From NCBI GenBank assembly GCA_950097015.1, contig CATNEN010000007.1, forward strand, positions 11,471,001 through 11,535,000: 64,000 nt of DNA, written 5' to 3'. The stretch is from Macrostomum hystrix. Its lineage: Eukaryota; Platyhelminthes; Macrostomidae. The notes beneath the pieces are model-generated. The model searched no databases. It was given only the letters and a program-made list of their open reading frames with translations, and was not told the DNA's origin. The translations under genes and the position numbers were made by a program. Shown piece after piece: positions 1 to 10,637 of this stretch (the first letter of the stretch is position 1; each line of letters begins with the position of its first letter).

Positions 1-745
1 GGAAACTTCTGACCGTGCACCAGTTCTCCCATATCCCGCTTCGCTTTCAAGACGAGCTGCTTGATAAAGTTGTTGGACTCGAGTCCTTCTAGTTCGGACA
101 TGTCGAGCTCGGGCTCCGGGTAGCAGATGTCCGCATCATCGCCGCAGCCGATGAGCCAGTGCGTGCCGCGGCCCTGCGTCAGGAACTCGTTGATGAACTG
201 GATTCTGCGGAGAGAAACGTGGCAATCGATGTCCTTTTCAGTTCAAAACCATATGTGCGTCAGACGACCTACTAAAGTTACCTGAATGACATTCCTAAGC
301 GGTAAACTATGCAGAGGCGTGGTCTTTTACTAGCGCCAACTAAGAAACAGCAGCACTCACTCGAGTCCCAGCTTCTCTTTGATCAGCTCTTTGTGGATGT
401 CACAACCAGCGCCTGTCACGTGCAGCTTTGAGCCCGGCACCTGAACCACCATGCCCTTCTCTTTCAGGTAGTCCAGACCGGCCTCGAAGTGGGAGTTCTT
501 GAACAGGGCGAAGTGCAGGTTGTAGTGCTCGTCATCCTTCACGGTGCTAAACAAGACCTTCGTCAGGGTGCAGCCTGTACGGTAAATGTGTGTTGGGCAC
601 TATCACAATATCTATATCACTGCGTCACCAAAGTCTATAACAAATAGCTCATACCTCTGTCCAATCCACCGACAACTCCGACGCCCTCAAAGTGCGACTT
701 CTTGACAGCAACAACCTTTTCTTCCAGCAGGAACTCTTGGCTCAT
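1..745 (-). CDS. Type II pantothenate kinase, copy 1 (5' three exons; runs off window)
   Basis: The family phosphorylates pantothenate in the first step of coenzyme A synthesis. Exon 1 is 745-655, exon 2 is 574-361, and exon 3 starts at 204 and is cut by the window edge. Junctions are GT-AG with phases 1 and 2, exactly as in the downstream copy. The start ATG at 745 opens MSQEFLLEEK; the protein then has GLDRGCTLTK, which aligns with the family's nucleotide-binding GMDIGGTLVK. Exon 2 contains KLHVTGAGCDIHKE, matching the LCATGGG-type loop. Exon 3 carries the INEFLTQGRGTHWL segment. Exon 2 differs from copy 2 by one base in 214, whereas exon 1 and the far part of exon 3 differ much more. Whether the rest of this gene is intact cannot be seen. 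Confidence 0.82.
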
Positions 746-1354
746 TCTAGGGCTTCTTTGCCTTGGCTGAAGTGCTTTCGTGAGTCTAGCTAAAATGGCT
801 GCAAGCAAGTGTAGATTGCTGGTTTTACTGTCGATTTTATATAGAAAATGCGACTTAAAATCTGCATTCAGCTGCTCTTATCAGGTCGTCAGTGCCTGGG
901 TCTTACCTGAAGCTCCACCTTCGGCTTATCAGTTTTGAGACTTCCAAAATTGTATTTGGGGTCTGGTGTAGAGAGGTGTGATTAGTGAAAGCAGCTCATT
1001 GCTTAAATTGGACTCCATACAAAGTAAATTATGCAATTTTTTTCATTCTGAGTCAACGTTGCTCAGCTATATAATAAACTCCTTCCTTTTTAGAGGGATA
1101 TTGATTCTATAGGAATCATAGTTTATCTATTGTCTATAACTGTCAAATCAACATCATAAAAATCGTTTATGCGCGTAGAAAAATACAATACAAGTCTCTC
1201 ATTTCCGATGGAGCAAAGAAAAAATGGTTTGTCCTGCTCAGCCCAGCTTAGTCTGGGTGGTATTTTAACTTTGGTCTGCAGAAATTTTGCTATTGGACTT
1301 TGAAACAGATTTCTAACCAGCCCAGTGCGTTTTGTCGAATCCACCTTTTATAAC
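746..1354. other. Upstream region of pantothenate kinase copy 1, no gene seen
   Basis: AT-rich sequence with no convincing coding frame. It should contain the promoter and any 5' leader of copy 1. The short open frame at 1344-1123 on the minus strand has no recognisable content. Confidence 0.4.
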
Positions 1355-2970
1355 TCGATCTTGTCTAACTCGACCTTGTATAACTCGTCCTTTGAAATGG
1401 ATAGAGGCTGAAAGCGGTAGAGTCGGTTATCTACCCGCCTAGCTACCCGCGGGACTACCACTGAGAGAGGGGGAGAAGAAGGGGGAGGAGATGGAGGGGC
1501 TCAGTGGAGGTTGGGAGTGGTCTTATTGGCCTCAGGCTAGCCAGTCCCACTCGTCCCATAGGCCACAGGCATGACTGCCGTGCCTACCCCAAGCTGTGCT
1601 CGAAACAGGCGAAAAGTCTAAGGGAGCATCGGATTGCCCGGAATCGGACAAGACAGGGCCTGGGTAGCCTACTGTCGTTAGTAGTGCGGTGCGCAACTGA
1701 CTCCTAGCTTTTGGTAGCGGTGGTCGAATCGGTCTAGGCCCTTGCCACAGAACTGCGGAATGGCTATCGGCAAAGCGGATAGATGATCTAGATTCTAGGG
1801 TAGCGCCACCACCCAATACGCTACGTGGCCACCGCAGGCATTTGGGAACTTGGGTCCCCGGAGTACACAGCTCCTAGTTTATCACGCAGATCTGGACAAG
1901 CCGAAAATCGGGCATTACTGCAACTTCCGTTTTAGACTGGGGCGGGGGCCCAGGGTGGATCGAGACACGCCTCACAAGTGGATTCCTGCATTTGCGCTAC
2001 AGGGGTCTAGAAAGGTGGTATTAAGAACTCGAAGGAGAATCCGTAGCCAGAATCTTACTCATAACACACCAGGCACATTCGATATATTAGACTGCAGCCT
2101 ACACATTAGGTAACTAAAGATCCCGAATCTGTGTGAGCTGAGGAGATCAGAGGTTGGAGAGATTAAGCAGAACATCTGGCAGAGTGATTCACTAAACACT
2201 AAACTCTCGGTGTTAGAATCCGGAAGTAAGCGGGGGGAGAGTGGAAGAAGAGGCTTCCACAGGGTGACTCCAGGAGGAGCGGAAGGGGTCCAAAAGGTCT
2301 GGTTTGGGGGCAGCGCAGCGCGCTTGCTTAAATAGTCCTGCAGCTTCGCCAACCTCGACATTCATCAAACTAACCCACATTCTCGCCGGCCTGTCAGCGA
2401 GGAATCGGAGCGGCATTGCGCCACCCCGATTGCCCAATGAACTAGCGGCGAGAAACGACAGATGCCCCTCTGAGAGCAGCTGCCGGCAGTCGGCCAATAA
2501 CTGCTATTCCGCCAGGACAATGGGAAGCGCAGGCGCAGACCTGCCTACAGTGACATTACATGTATCTAAAGGGGAAAGGTCAATCGAGCTGGGCTCGGAT
2601 TACACTAAAGAAGTGGGGACATGAAGAATTATTGATCATTCATAACGTCCGAGTGATTCCCGATATCTGATCGCGGTTTGGAGGGGAATTATGACCTAAA
2701 CTAGTTCATACAGTAAAGCTATGGGCCCGCGATCAGTCATTCCTACAGGGGTTGAGACAGATCCAGGCGAAAGGGGATCGATGGCTACTCAATTCACCGC
2801 CGCCCCAAACCCGGCCCTAAAATTAATGATCTTGCTTTTGTGGCCAGATGCTAGTCGGGTAGCGATTATAGATTGCTTAGAATTTCGAAAAATTTGGCTG
2901 GCTCACACCCGCACTCGATTCTCGTAGTACACTTCACATCACCTTGTCTAACTCGACCTTGTCTAACGGG
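1355..2970. other. Compositional island inside a short tandem array; possible insertion
   Basis: The 19-base string TTGTCTAACTCGACCTTGT occurs at 1361-1379 and again at 2944-2962. On both sides it belongs to a small array of TAACTCGACCTTGT-like units. The roughly 1.56 kb between is much less AT-rich than its surroundings, with many CTAG tetramers and short open frames on both strands, none of which I recognise. The look is of a segment inserted into, or recombined within, a tandem array. No transposase, terminal inverted repeat or RNA gene was recognised. Confidence 0.4.
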
Positions 2971-3666
2971 TTAGTTGCGGCGCAAAGTGCGCGTCGAATC
3001 TTATCAACAGGCAATTATATTTTGATCTGTGCCTTTCATGCTGCGCAGTCATTATTTACTTGGCACTTTCATTATCTCTGAAGCAGTGTTTGCGCTTAAA
3101 GCCTCGCTTCTAGTCCAGTTGGCTAACTTGCACCTGCGCTTTTCGTTCTTCTGCTGGCCTGTCGTACGCAGAGCGTCGGTCAATGCTCAGGCGATGAAAG
3201 TACGCCTAAGGTTGGGCCTTGAGTGTTCTTCAAAGGTTTAGCAACTGACGATGAGAAAAAAGACACTCGCAATACATGTGCTTGTGTTCTTAAAATTTAA
3301 CACGATTTGAAATTTGGCATTTATGATTCTGCAATGTGTAAAATAAAAAATATTGAAGCTTTGATTGAATACGTCGAAGTACTGGTCTCACCAAATAATC
3401 ACCAAAGATTATTAAAAATAGTAAAAATTTGTATGATAATAAATTTGCGCGCGCAAAGAGAGGCCTATCTTATTACTATATTTTCTTTGGTCTCACATAG
3501 AGTTGCTTCGTGCTAGCCTTCGCAAAGCAAATTAGTAGTATTGAATCGCCAATTCTTAATGTTTTGCGAGTACTTCAATGCAACTACTTTAGGGGTGTCC
3601 GCGTTCATCATAGATTGCGGTTTACTAGAGTCGGAGCACAGTACTGAATTGGGCTTTGTAACTCCT
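2971..3666. other. AT-rich spacer, nothing recognised
   Basis: Short open frames at 3029-3241 and 3307-3516 on the plus strand show no domain and look like chance frames. The region leads directly into the 43-bp array. Confidence 0.35.
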
Positions 3667-4310
3667 GTAGCGCGTTGGTTGTCCTATACCAAAGCGCTGT
3701 ATGCGGCCTGTAGCGCGTTGGTTGTCCTACACCAAAGCGCTGTATGCGGCCTGTAGCGCGTTGGTTGTCCTATACCAAAGCGCTGTATGCGGCCTGTAGC
3801 GCGTTGGTTGTCCTACACCAAAGCGCTGTATGCGGCCTGTAGCGCGTTGGTTGTCCTATACCAAAGCGCTGTATGCGGCCTGTAGCGCGTTGGTTGTCCT
3901 ATACCAAAGCGCTGTATGCGGCCTGTAGCGCGTTGGTTGTCCTATACCAAAGCGCTGTATGCGGCCTGTAGCGCGTTGGTTGTCCTATACCAAAGCGCTG
4001 TATGCGGCCTGTAGCGCGTTGGTTGTCCTATACCAAAGCGCTGTATGCGGCCTGTAGCGCGTTGGTTGTCCTACACCAAAGCGCTGTATGCGGCCTGTAG
4101 CGCGTTGGTTGTCCTATACCAAAGCGCTGTATGCGGCCTGTAGCGCGTTGGTTGTCCTATACCAAAGCGCTGTATGCGGCCTGTAGCGCGTTGGTTGTCC
4201 TATACCAAAGCGCTGTATGCGGCCTGTAGCGCGTTGGTTGTCCTACACCAAAGCGCTGTATGCGGCCTGTAGCGCGTTGGTTGTCCTACACCAAAGCGCT
4301 GTATGCGGCA
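3667..4310. repeat. 43-bp satellite, about 15 units, each a potential hairpin
   Basis: Units begin GTAGCGCGTTGG and recur every 43 bases (3667, 3710 and so on). Within each unit AGCGCGTTGGT and ACCAAAGCGCT are inverted repeats (10 of 11 positions) separated by an 8-base loop. Units vary mainly at one loop base (CTATACC versus CTACACC). Such homogeneity implies recent amplification or ongoing homogenisation. Confidence 0.9.
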
Positions 4311-4648
4311 CGATTCGGCGAGACGTCAAATCACCTGTTGAAAGGCTGAAAGCCCAAGAAGAGACTCTAAATTTTTCATTTATTTGTGAAATTCTGGTAC
4401 CAGGTTTCCTACGTCTCGCTTAGTATTAAAGCTAGACTAAAATAAGTAAAATTCCCCACTCGTGATGAATTCCTACATTGTATAAGCAAACTGCTGCTTG
4501 ATTTGCATGTCTCGTATATTTTAATAGTATTTTATCTAGTTCAAGAAAACTGGAGGACAAGACACAGATTGTTCATCGAGTCAGCATTCAAGTAATTCGA
4601 GTGTTATATTGCCAAAAGCTCCGAAAACAGTAGCAAAAGATTCGACCC
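4311..4648. other. 3' flank of pantothenate kinase copy 2
   Basis: AT-rich sequence between the satellite and the stop codon of copy 2 on the minus strand. It should hold the 3' UTR; no gene is seen. Confidence 0.35.
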
Positions 4649-6616
4649 TTAAGAGCTCGCTCCATGAGACACCTGCTGTAGCTGCTGCTGCTGCTGCTGC
4701 TGCTGCATGAAGGCTAGATATTTGAGCTCGTCTTCCGGTTTGCTGATCATTGCGCCAATCGCTCCGGTGTGGCCAGTCATCACAAAGTTTACAACCATCG
4801 CGTTCTGTGGAGTCAGCAGCGAAACATTGTTTAAATCCGTTTTGGATATGCGCGTTTGAATGGCGACTTGCACAATCATAAATACCGGGACGGCCTAACG
4901 AACTTACTCCAGCGAAAAGCCGCACTGTTTTTCGAATCTCCGACCGAATGAACTCGTGACGGAAGAAGTTGCCGCCCATGTACAGCTTGGATACCTTGGA
5001 AGTCTGAGCAGCCAGCGCCAGGTTGGTGAAGGCGTTGTAGGCAAAGCTGAACACCAGAGAGTTAGCAACGTCTTCGCGGGACAGGTCGGACACTTGCGAA
5101 AATAACAACTTTAATGTTTCAGTTACATAAATTGATAGATTGAAAAAAAATTTCTTGATACGATCAAGAAAATATGGTGACAGGTAAAGTGATATTAAAA
5201 CGGGATGGGGTGAAGCAACATTTGTCACGCCTTACGCTTCTTATCGGTGTCAACGACCTTGCCGAAGGGAAAAATTGGCAGGTCCGGAGGAAACTGGCCG
5301 TACGGCGAGTTCGGGTCGTTGGCCAGGACGTCCTTGGCTTCGGTATCAACGTTGTTGCGCCTGCCGCGACTGGCAAGCTCCAGGATCTCATCATAGTCGT
5401 CAGTGCCGAGCAGCAGCTTGGCCAAGCCCAGGAAGCTGCGGCCGGCGAACCACAGGCCGCCCACCATGTCGGACATTCCGTTCTCCTCGATCTGAAGGTT
5501 TTGGTTTTTAAAAGTCGTTGCTTTTTCGGATGCAAAAAATAGCTTCTTATGCAAATAGTTCATGCGGATTGGTACTGGCCTTGAGAATTCCGCCTCCCGA
5601 ACCCATAAACAGCATCATACAGGGGAATTTCTGGCCCGGCACAGGTTCCCCCATGTCACGCTTCCACTTCTGAATAAGTTGCTGAACGAATTTGTTGTCC
5701 TTCAGCGCCTCAAACTCGGAATCATCGAACTCGGGCTCCGGGTAGCAGATGTCCGCATCATCGGCGCAGCCAAGGAGCCAGTGGGTGCCGCGGCCCTGCG
5801 TCAGGAACTCGTTGATGAACTGGATTCTGCAGTGCAAGGAGAAATGTCTCGTAGATAGAGTTAGAGATGCAGAAGCACAAGAGGGTTAGGAAAGCCTTGA
5901 ATGTACGGGCTCGCGCAAAGACGGGAGGGGCGGACAAATGTGAGCTGGGAGTTTTGTCAGCAATCTGCTGCAGGTGCAGACTACAAAGCCCAGACTCCGT
6001 CGTGTCCGACAGGAGGAACCAGGCCTGGCGCGCTGCACACTTGCTCAGCAATGTCTTGAATTCATCCGCAAAAGACAACCTTTAAAAGCGCCTCTTTCAA
6101 GCAGCCGTGGAACTGATCCTCTACGGAAACATTAATCACTAAATGCGAGCGACTGCACTCACTCGAGTCCCAGCTTCTCTTTGATCAGCTCTTTGTGGAT
6201 GTCACAACCAGCGCCTGTCACGTGCAGCTTTGAGCCCGGCACCTGAACCACCATGCCCTTCTCTTTCAGGTAGTCCAGACCGGCCTCGAAGTGGGAGTTC
6301 TTGAACAGGGCGAAGTGCAGGTTGTAGTGCTCATCATCCTTCACGGTGCTAAACAAGACCTTCGTCAGGGTGCAGCCTACGAGTTAAGTTAAAAAGGGCT
6401 CATTAGGGTTAGGAGCGAATCGAATTCTCGAGCTGTCTGCATTTTAGGCTGCATGTACTTTCAGGCATTTAACTCTGTTAGGATAATTTGAGGATGTCCA
6501 GTTCAGATTAACTCTGATCATCACGAACCTCTGTCCAAGCCGCCGATCACTCCGACACCTTCGAAATGCGACTTCTTGACTGCAACGACCTTTTCTTCGA
6601 GCAAGAACTGGCTCAT
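4649..6616 (-). CDS. Type II pantothenate kinase, copy 2 (six exons)
   Basis: Exons on the minus strand: 6616-6529, 6376-6163, 5826-5576, 5520-5236, 5092-4908, 4804-4649. All phases agree and give about 392 residues. Landmarks in order: GLDRGCTLTK (residues 26-35, nucleotide-binding, equivalent to GMDIGGTLVK), LHVTGAGCDIHKE, CMMLFMGSGGG (MLLVNMGSG in animal enzymes), GRSFLGLAKLLLGTDDY then SRGRRNNVD (GGTFLGLCCLLTG...KGDSTNVD), LSREDVANSL, YMGGNFFRHE (FVGNFLRIN) and GHTGAIGAM (GYFGAVGAL). The exon 3/4 junction is the least certain; an acceptor at 5492 would break the phase. Oddities are the R and C in the first loop, where most members have I/A and G, and a poly-glutamine run near the C-terminus encoded by CAG/CTG-type repeats at about 4678-4706. 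Short compared with the human enzymes but colinear to the end. Confidence 0.85.
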
Positions 6617-8205
6617 CTTTTGGACTCGTTGACTCTGATTTTCGGTGTGCTCATGCAATCTTGAAGCAGAAAGTGAAGTGAGGCCGATACTAGGTGTCGC
6701 ACTAGCAGTTAAATAGTGCAGTCAAGAGCCAAGCTACAAAGTTCACGTGGCGGCGTCTTATCAGCTGGGGTGCACGTCAATTTCAGTTTCTGCTTGAGGT
6801 GAAAGTTTGAGCAGTTGAAAGGTTGAGCTGCTATTTTAGAGGTCTTCACCCCATTCCTGCGATTTTGCTGTTCTCTGCTGAGCAGCAGCAGTTGACTGCT
6901 CAGCAGTTGACGTATCGACCCATCGCATTGGCTCTAGTGCGCCTTGCAGACTATTGCACTCATATTGCTCGAGCTGGTACAATATAGAATCCAGAAGATA
7001 CGAATTAGCAGATTATAATTTGGCACTCAAAGTTGCAGATTAAACATAAAAATTAAATATAGCATTTAACCATTAGAAATGGACTGCACCCGCCTAGGAA
7101 TGTGGCGAAAGTTAGGGGACCATTGCGAACCGTATCTAATCTGCATGAACTGGGTCTGCAGTCTGGCACTGCAGATCTGGATTTGACCGGCGCAGAATGT
7201 CAGTTTTCAGTTAAGATAGCGCATCGAGAGACCTGCGATTTGATATGAAATCTCAGAAAGCTATTTTTGTCTTTCAACTCATTCAGCAATTCAACGATAT
7301 GCAGCTGAAACATCGCAAGAACTGCTGAGCCAGAAGTACATTGGGTTCCAGATGCCTAGCCTAGAGAACATTGGGCTTTGAGTCTCGTTCTGTGATGCAG
7401 TCCAGGAACTTGTATCAGGCCACAGAGGTGAGGCTGTCGCACACGGATGTCAGCTGCAGGAATCTCAGCCAGCCTCTATGTGCAGCAAAAGCGGCTGCAC
7501 TTGACGTACAAAATCGTCATAGATATGACATAGATACCAGCAGCTCGGCAGCTTGCGGAAGCAGTGTTGCGTTGTGCACTCGTAAGTAAGAACAAGTCCG
7601 ATTCTCTTATCTGATCAAGGTTCCTATCTCTGCGACTCGCGGCAACCTTAACCATGACCGCATGACCGCAGCCGTCCACAAGTTTCCAATTAGTTAACAG
7701 CATGTTCGAATAAGTGTTCAGGTAAACACTTATCCGCTCATTTAGCTCCATCGTATAGATGTTCCGGAGGAAGCCTGCATGCACAGCTACGAATTTAGTC
7801 AGACCTGCAGTGATCCTGACTTGCTGAAGCATTTGCAGTCTGGTGGGGAATTTCGGTGAATTTTCGTAGAAGTCCTCTTTAGAAAGATGGAAAAAACCGA
7901 ATACAAGTAAAGCGTACTGACTGCAATTCCAAATAAATGGATACTTTCAACCAATGATTCTTCCCCGCAGCGTTCGATGCACTTTAAGATACTTTAAGAG
8001 GCCCAAGGCTGCTGCCATTGGCAGATTGGAATTATTGTGCATCTTGCACGAAAGCAAAAGCATTCATGGCCTAGCTGCAGGACTTTGTGATAATCAGCAG
8101 CGTTAGTAAATCAAGGCGGGTTCGTCTTGAGTAGACTCAGGGATTTCCATGGCGTACAAAAATAGCCCTGAGGCTCAAATTTTCAAATCACAGTTTTGTG
8201 GATGT
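6617..8205. other. Intergenic spacer upstream of pantothenate kinase copy 2
   Basis: No coding frame with recognisable content. The open frame at 7832-7476 (minus) has no homology I can name. The first few hundred bases should include the promoter of the kinase gene. Confidence 0.35.
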
Positions 8206-9900
8206 TTAGGTAAACTGGATGTCTAGGTAAACTGGATGTCTATAGGTAAACTGGATGTCTATAGGTAAACTGGATGTCTAGGTAAACTGGATGTCTAGGT
8301 AAACTGGATGTCTATAGGTAAACTGGATGTCTATAGGTAAACTGGATGTCTATAGGTAAACTCGATGTCTAGGTAAACTGGATGTCTAGGTAAACTGGAT
8401 GTCTATAGGTAAACTGGATGTCTAGGTAAACTGGATGTCTATAGGTAAACTGGATGTCTATACGTAAACTGGATGTCTAGGTAAACTGGATGTTTAGGTA
8501 AACTGTATGTCTAGATAAACTGGATGTCTATAGGTAAACTGGATGTCTAGGTAAACTGGATGTCTATAGGTAAACTGGATGTCTATACGTAAACTGGATG
8601 TCTAGGTAAACTGGATGTCTATAGGTAAACTGGATGTCTAGGTAAACTGGATGTCTAGGTAAACTGGATGTCTAGGTAAACTGGATGTCTATAGGTAAAC
8701 TGGATGTTTAGGTAAACTGGATGTTTAGGTAAACTGGATGTCTAGGTAAACTGTATGTCTAGATAAACTGGATGTCTATAGGTAAACTGGATGTCTAGGT
8801 AAACTGGATGTCTATAGGTAAACTGGATGTCTATACGTAAACTGGATGTCTAGGTAAACTGGATGTCTATAGGTAAACTGGATGTCTAGGTAAACTGGAT
8901 GTCTATAGGTAAACTGGATGTCTATAGATAAACTGGATGTCTATAGGTAAACTGAATGTCTATAGGTAAACTGGATGTCTATAGGTAAACTGAATGTCTA
9001 TAGGTAAACTGGATGTCTATAGGTAAACTGGATGTCTATAGGTAAACTGGATGTCTATAGGTAAACTGGATGTCTATAGGTAAACTGGATGTCTATAGGT
9101 AAACTGGATGTCTGTAGGTAAACTGGATGTCTATATGTAAACTGGATGTCTAGGTAAACTGGATGTCTATATGTAAACTGGATGTCTGTAGGTAAACTGG
9201 ATGTCTATATGTAAACTGGATGTCTATAGGTAAACTGGATGTCTATATGTAAACTGGATGTCTGTAGGTAAACTGGATGTCTATAGGTAAACTGGATGTC
9301 TATAGGTAAACTGGATGTCTATAGGTAAACTGGATGTCTGTAGGTAAACTGGATGTCTATATGTAAACTGGATGTCTATAGGTAAACTGGATGTCTATAT
9401 GTAAACTGGATGTCTATATGTAAACTGGATGTCTATAGGTAAACTGGATGTCTATATGTAAACTGGATGTCTGTAGGTAAACTGGATGTCTATATGTAAA
9501 CTGGATGTCTATAGGTAAACTGGATGTTTAGGTAAACTGGATGTTTAGGTAAACTGGATGTCTAGGTAAACTGTATGTCTAGATAAACTGGATGTCTATA
9601 GGTAAACTGGATGTCTGTAGGTAAACTGGATGTCTATATGTAAACTGGATGTCTATAGGTAAACTGGATGTCTATATGTAAACTGGATGTCTGTAGGTAA
9701 ACTGGATGTCTATAGGTAAACTGGATGTCTATAGGTAAACTGGATGTCTATAGGTAAACTGGATGTCTGTAGGTAAACTGGATGTCTATATGTAAACTGG
9801 ATGTCTATAGGTAAACTGGATGTCTATATGTAAACTGGATGTCTATATGTAAACTGGATGTCTATAGGTAAACTGGATGTCTATAGGTAAACTGGATGTT
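8206..9900. repeat. Minisatellite of GGTAAACTGGATGTCTATA units (16-20 bp), about 1.7 kb
   Basis: About 85-90 units of TAGGTAAACTGGATGTC alternate with or without a TATA insertion, giving 16- and 20-bp variants. Single-base variants (TACG, TATG, TGTA in place of TAGG) are themselves repeated in blocks, so multi-unit blocks have been copied. Each unit carries AGGTAAAC, close to a 5' splice site, on the plus strand. Confidence 0.93.
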
Positions 9901-10637
9901 TCTTGCCAATTGAAGTGCAAATGCGGTAAAAGCATCAAGGGTTCGCTATTGATAGCCATCAGCTACATGTATATGTAAATTTTATCCAGCTATGTATAGC
10001 ATACAATTGTACCTTTGACCATAACAAACCCAGGGTTGGCTGGATCTGCTATTAATTTTATTAGCTTGGAGGCCCTTGAAGAGCTTTTGCGAATTTTAAT
10101 AGAACTCATCGGGGCATAATTAGCTCGTATTAGCAGGTAGTATATAAACTTCGGGCCGCTGTTGTTGTTAGAGCAGATTTACACAGAAGTTTACCAGCTA
10201 GAGTTTCTCGGCTCCTCGCGAGGTGCTAATTTCTGCATATTATTTTGCAAAAGACGTGCCAAATTCTCGAGTCGAACAAAAGCAAGCGTGTACCATGTGC
10301 CCTTACTAGCTTAAGCAACCTCCTGTATTTCAGTAGCAAATGTACAGTGAGAACGTTCGCTGCGAGCACATGATAAATATGTAAACTTCAAGGAAAGGCT
10401 CGAAGTTTCTCTGCCTCTCATTCCAGTGTGCGCACAGTCTCGAGTTAGATTGGCGCCATAGTAGAAATGAGGTCTGGCTGTGTCTGGGTGTGTTTATGTA
10501 AATAAACACATAATATAAAGCAGCAGACTCACTTTAAACACTGAGGCATGGCATGCCAAGTTTCTGGATGGCTCTCCGAAAAAAGGAGCTTGCTTAAAAA
10601 ATCTCTGACCGCCTGGAGACTTTTGATGGAGTCTAGC
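9901..10637. other. Upstream region of transporter gene 1
   Basis: Single-copy AT-rich DNA between the minisatellite and transporter gene 1. It holds a TATA-like site near 10141 and a second AT-rich stretch at 10500-10520. An in-frame ATG at 10548 would add 30 residues to the transporter, but the conserved start is at 10638. Confidence 0.4.
10141..10148 (+). promoter_or_regulatory. TATA-box-like sequence
   Basis: TATATAAA is followed by a GC-richer stretch about 12 bases on. It is about 400 bases upstream of the first ATG of transporter gene 1, so a leader of that size or a trans-spliced leader would be needed. Weak evidence, position only. Confidence 0.25.

Noticed and set aside
3667-4310. 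CRISPR array
   Set aside because: The units are contiguous without unique spacers, and the genome is eukaryotic. The same applies to all other arrays here.
3667-4310. Hammerhead ribozyme satellite as known in flatworms
   Set aside because: No CTGATGAG...GAAA core is present in either strand of the unit.
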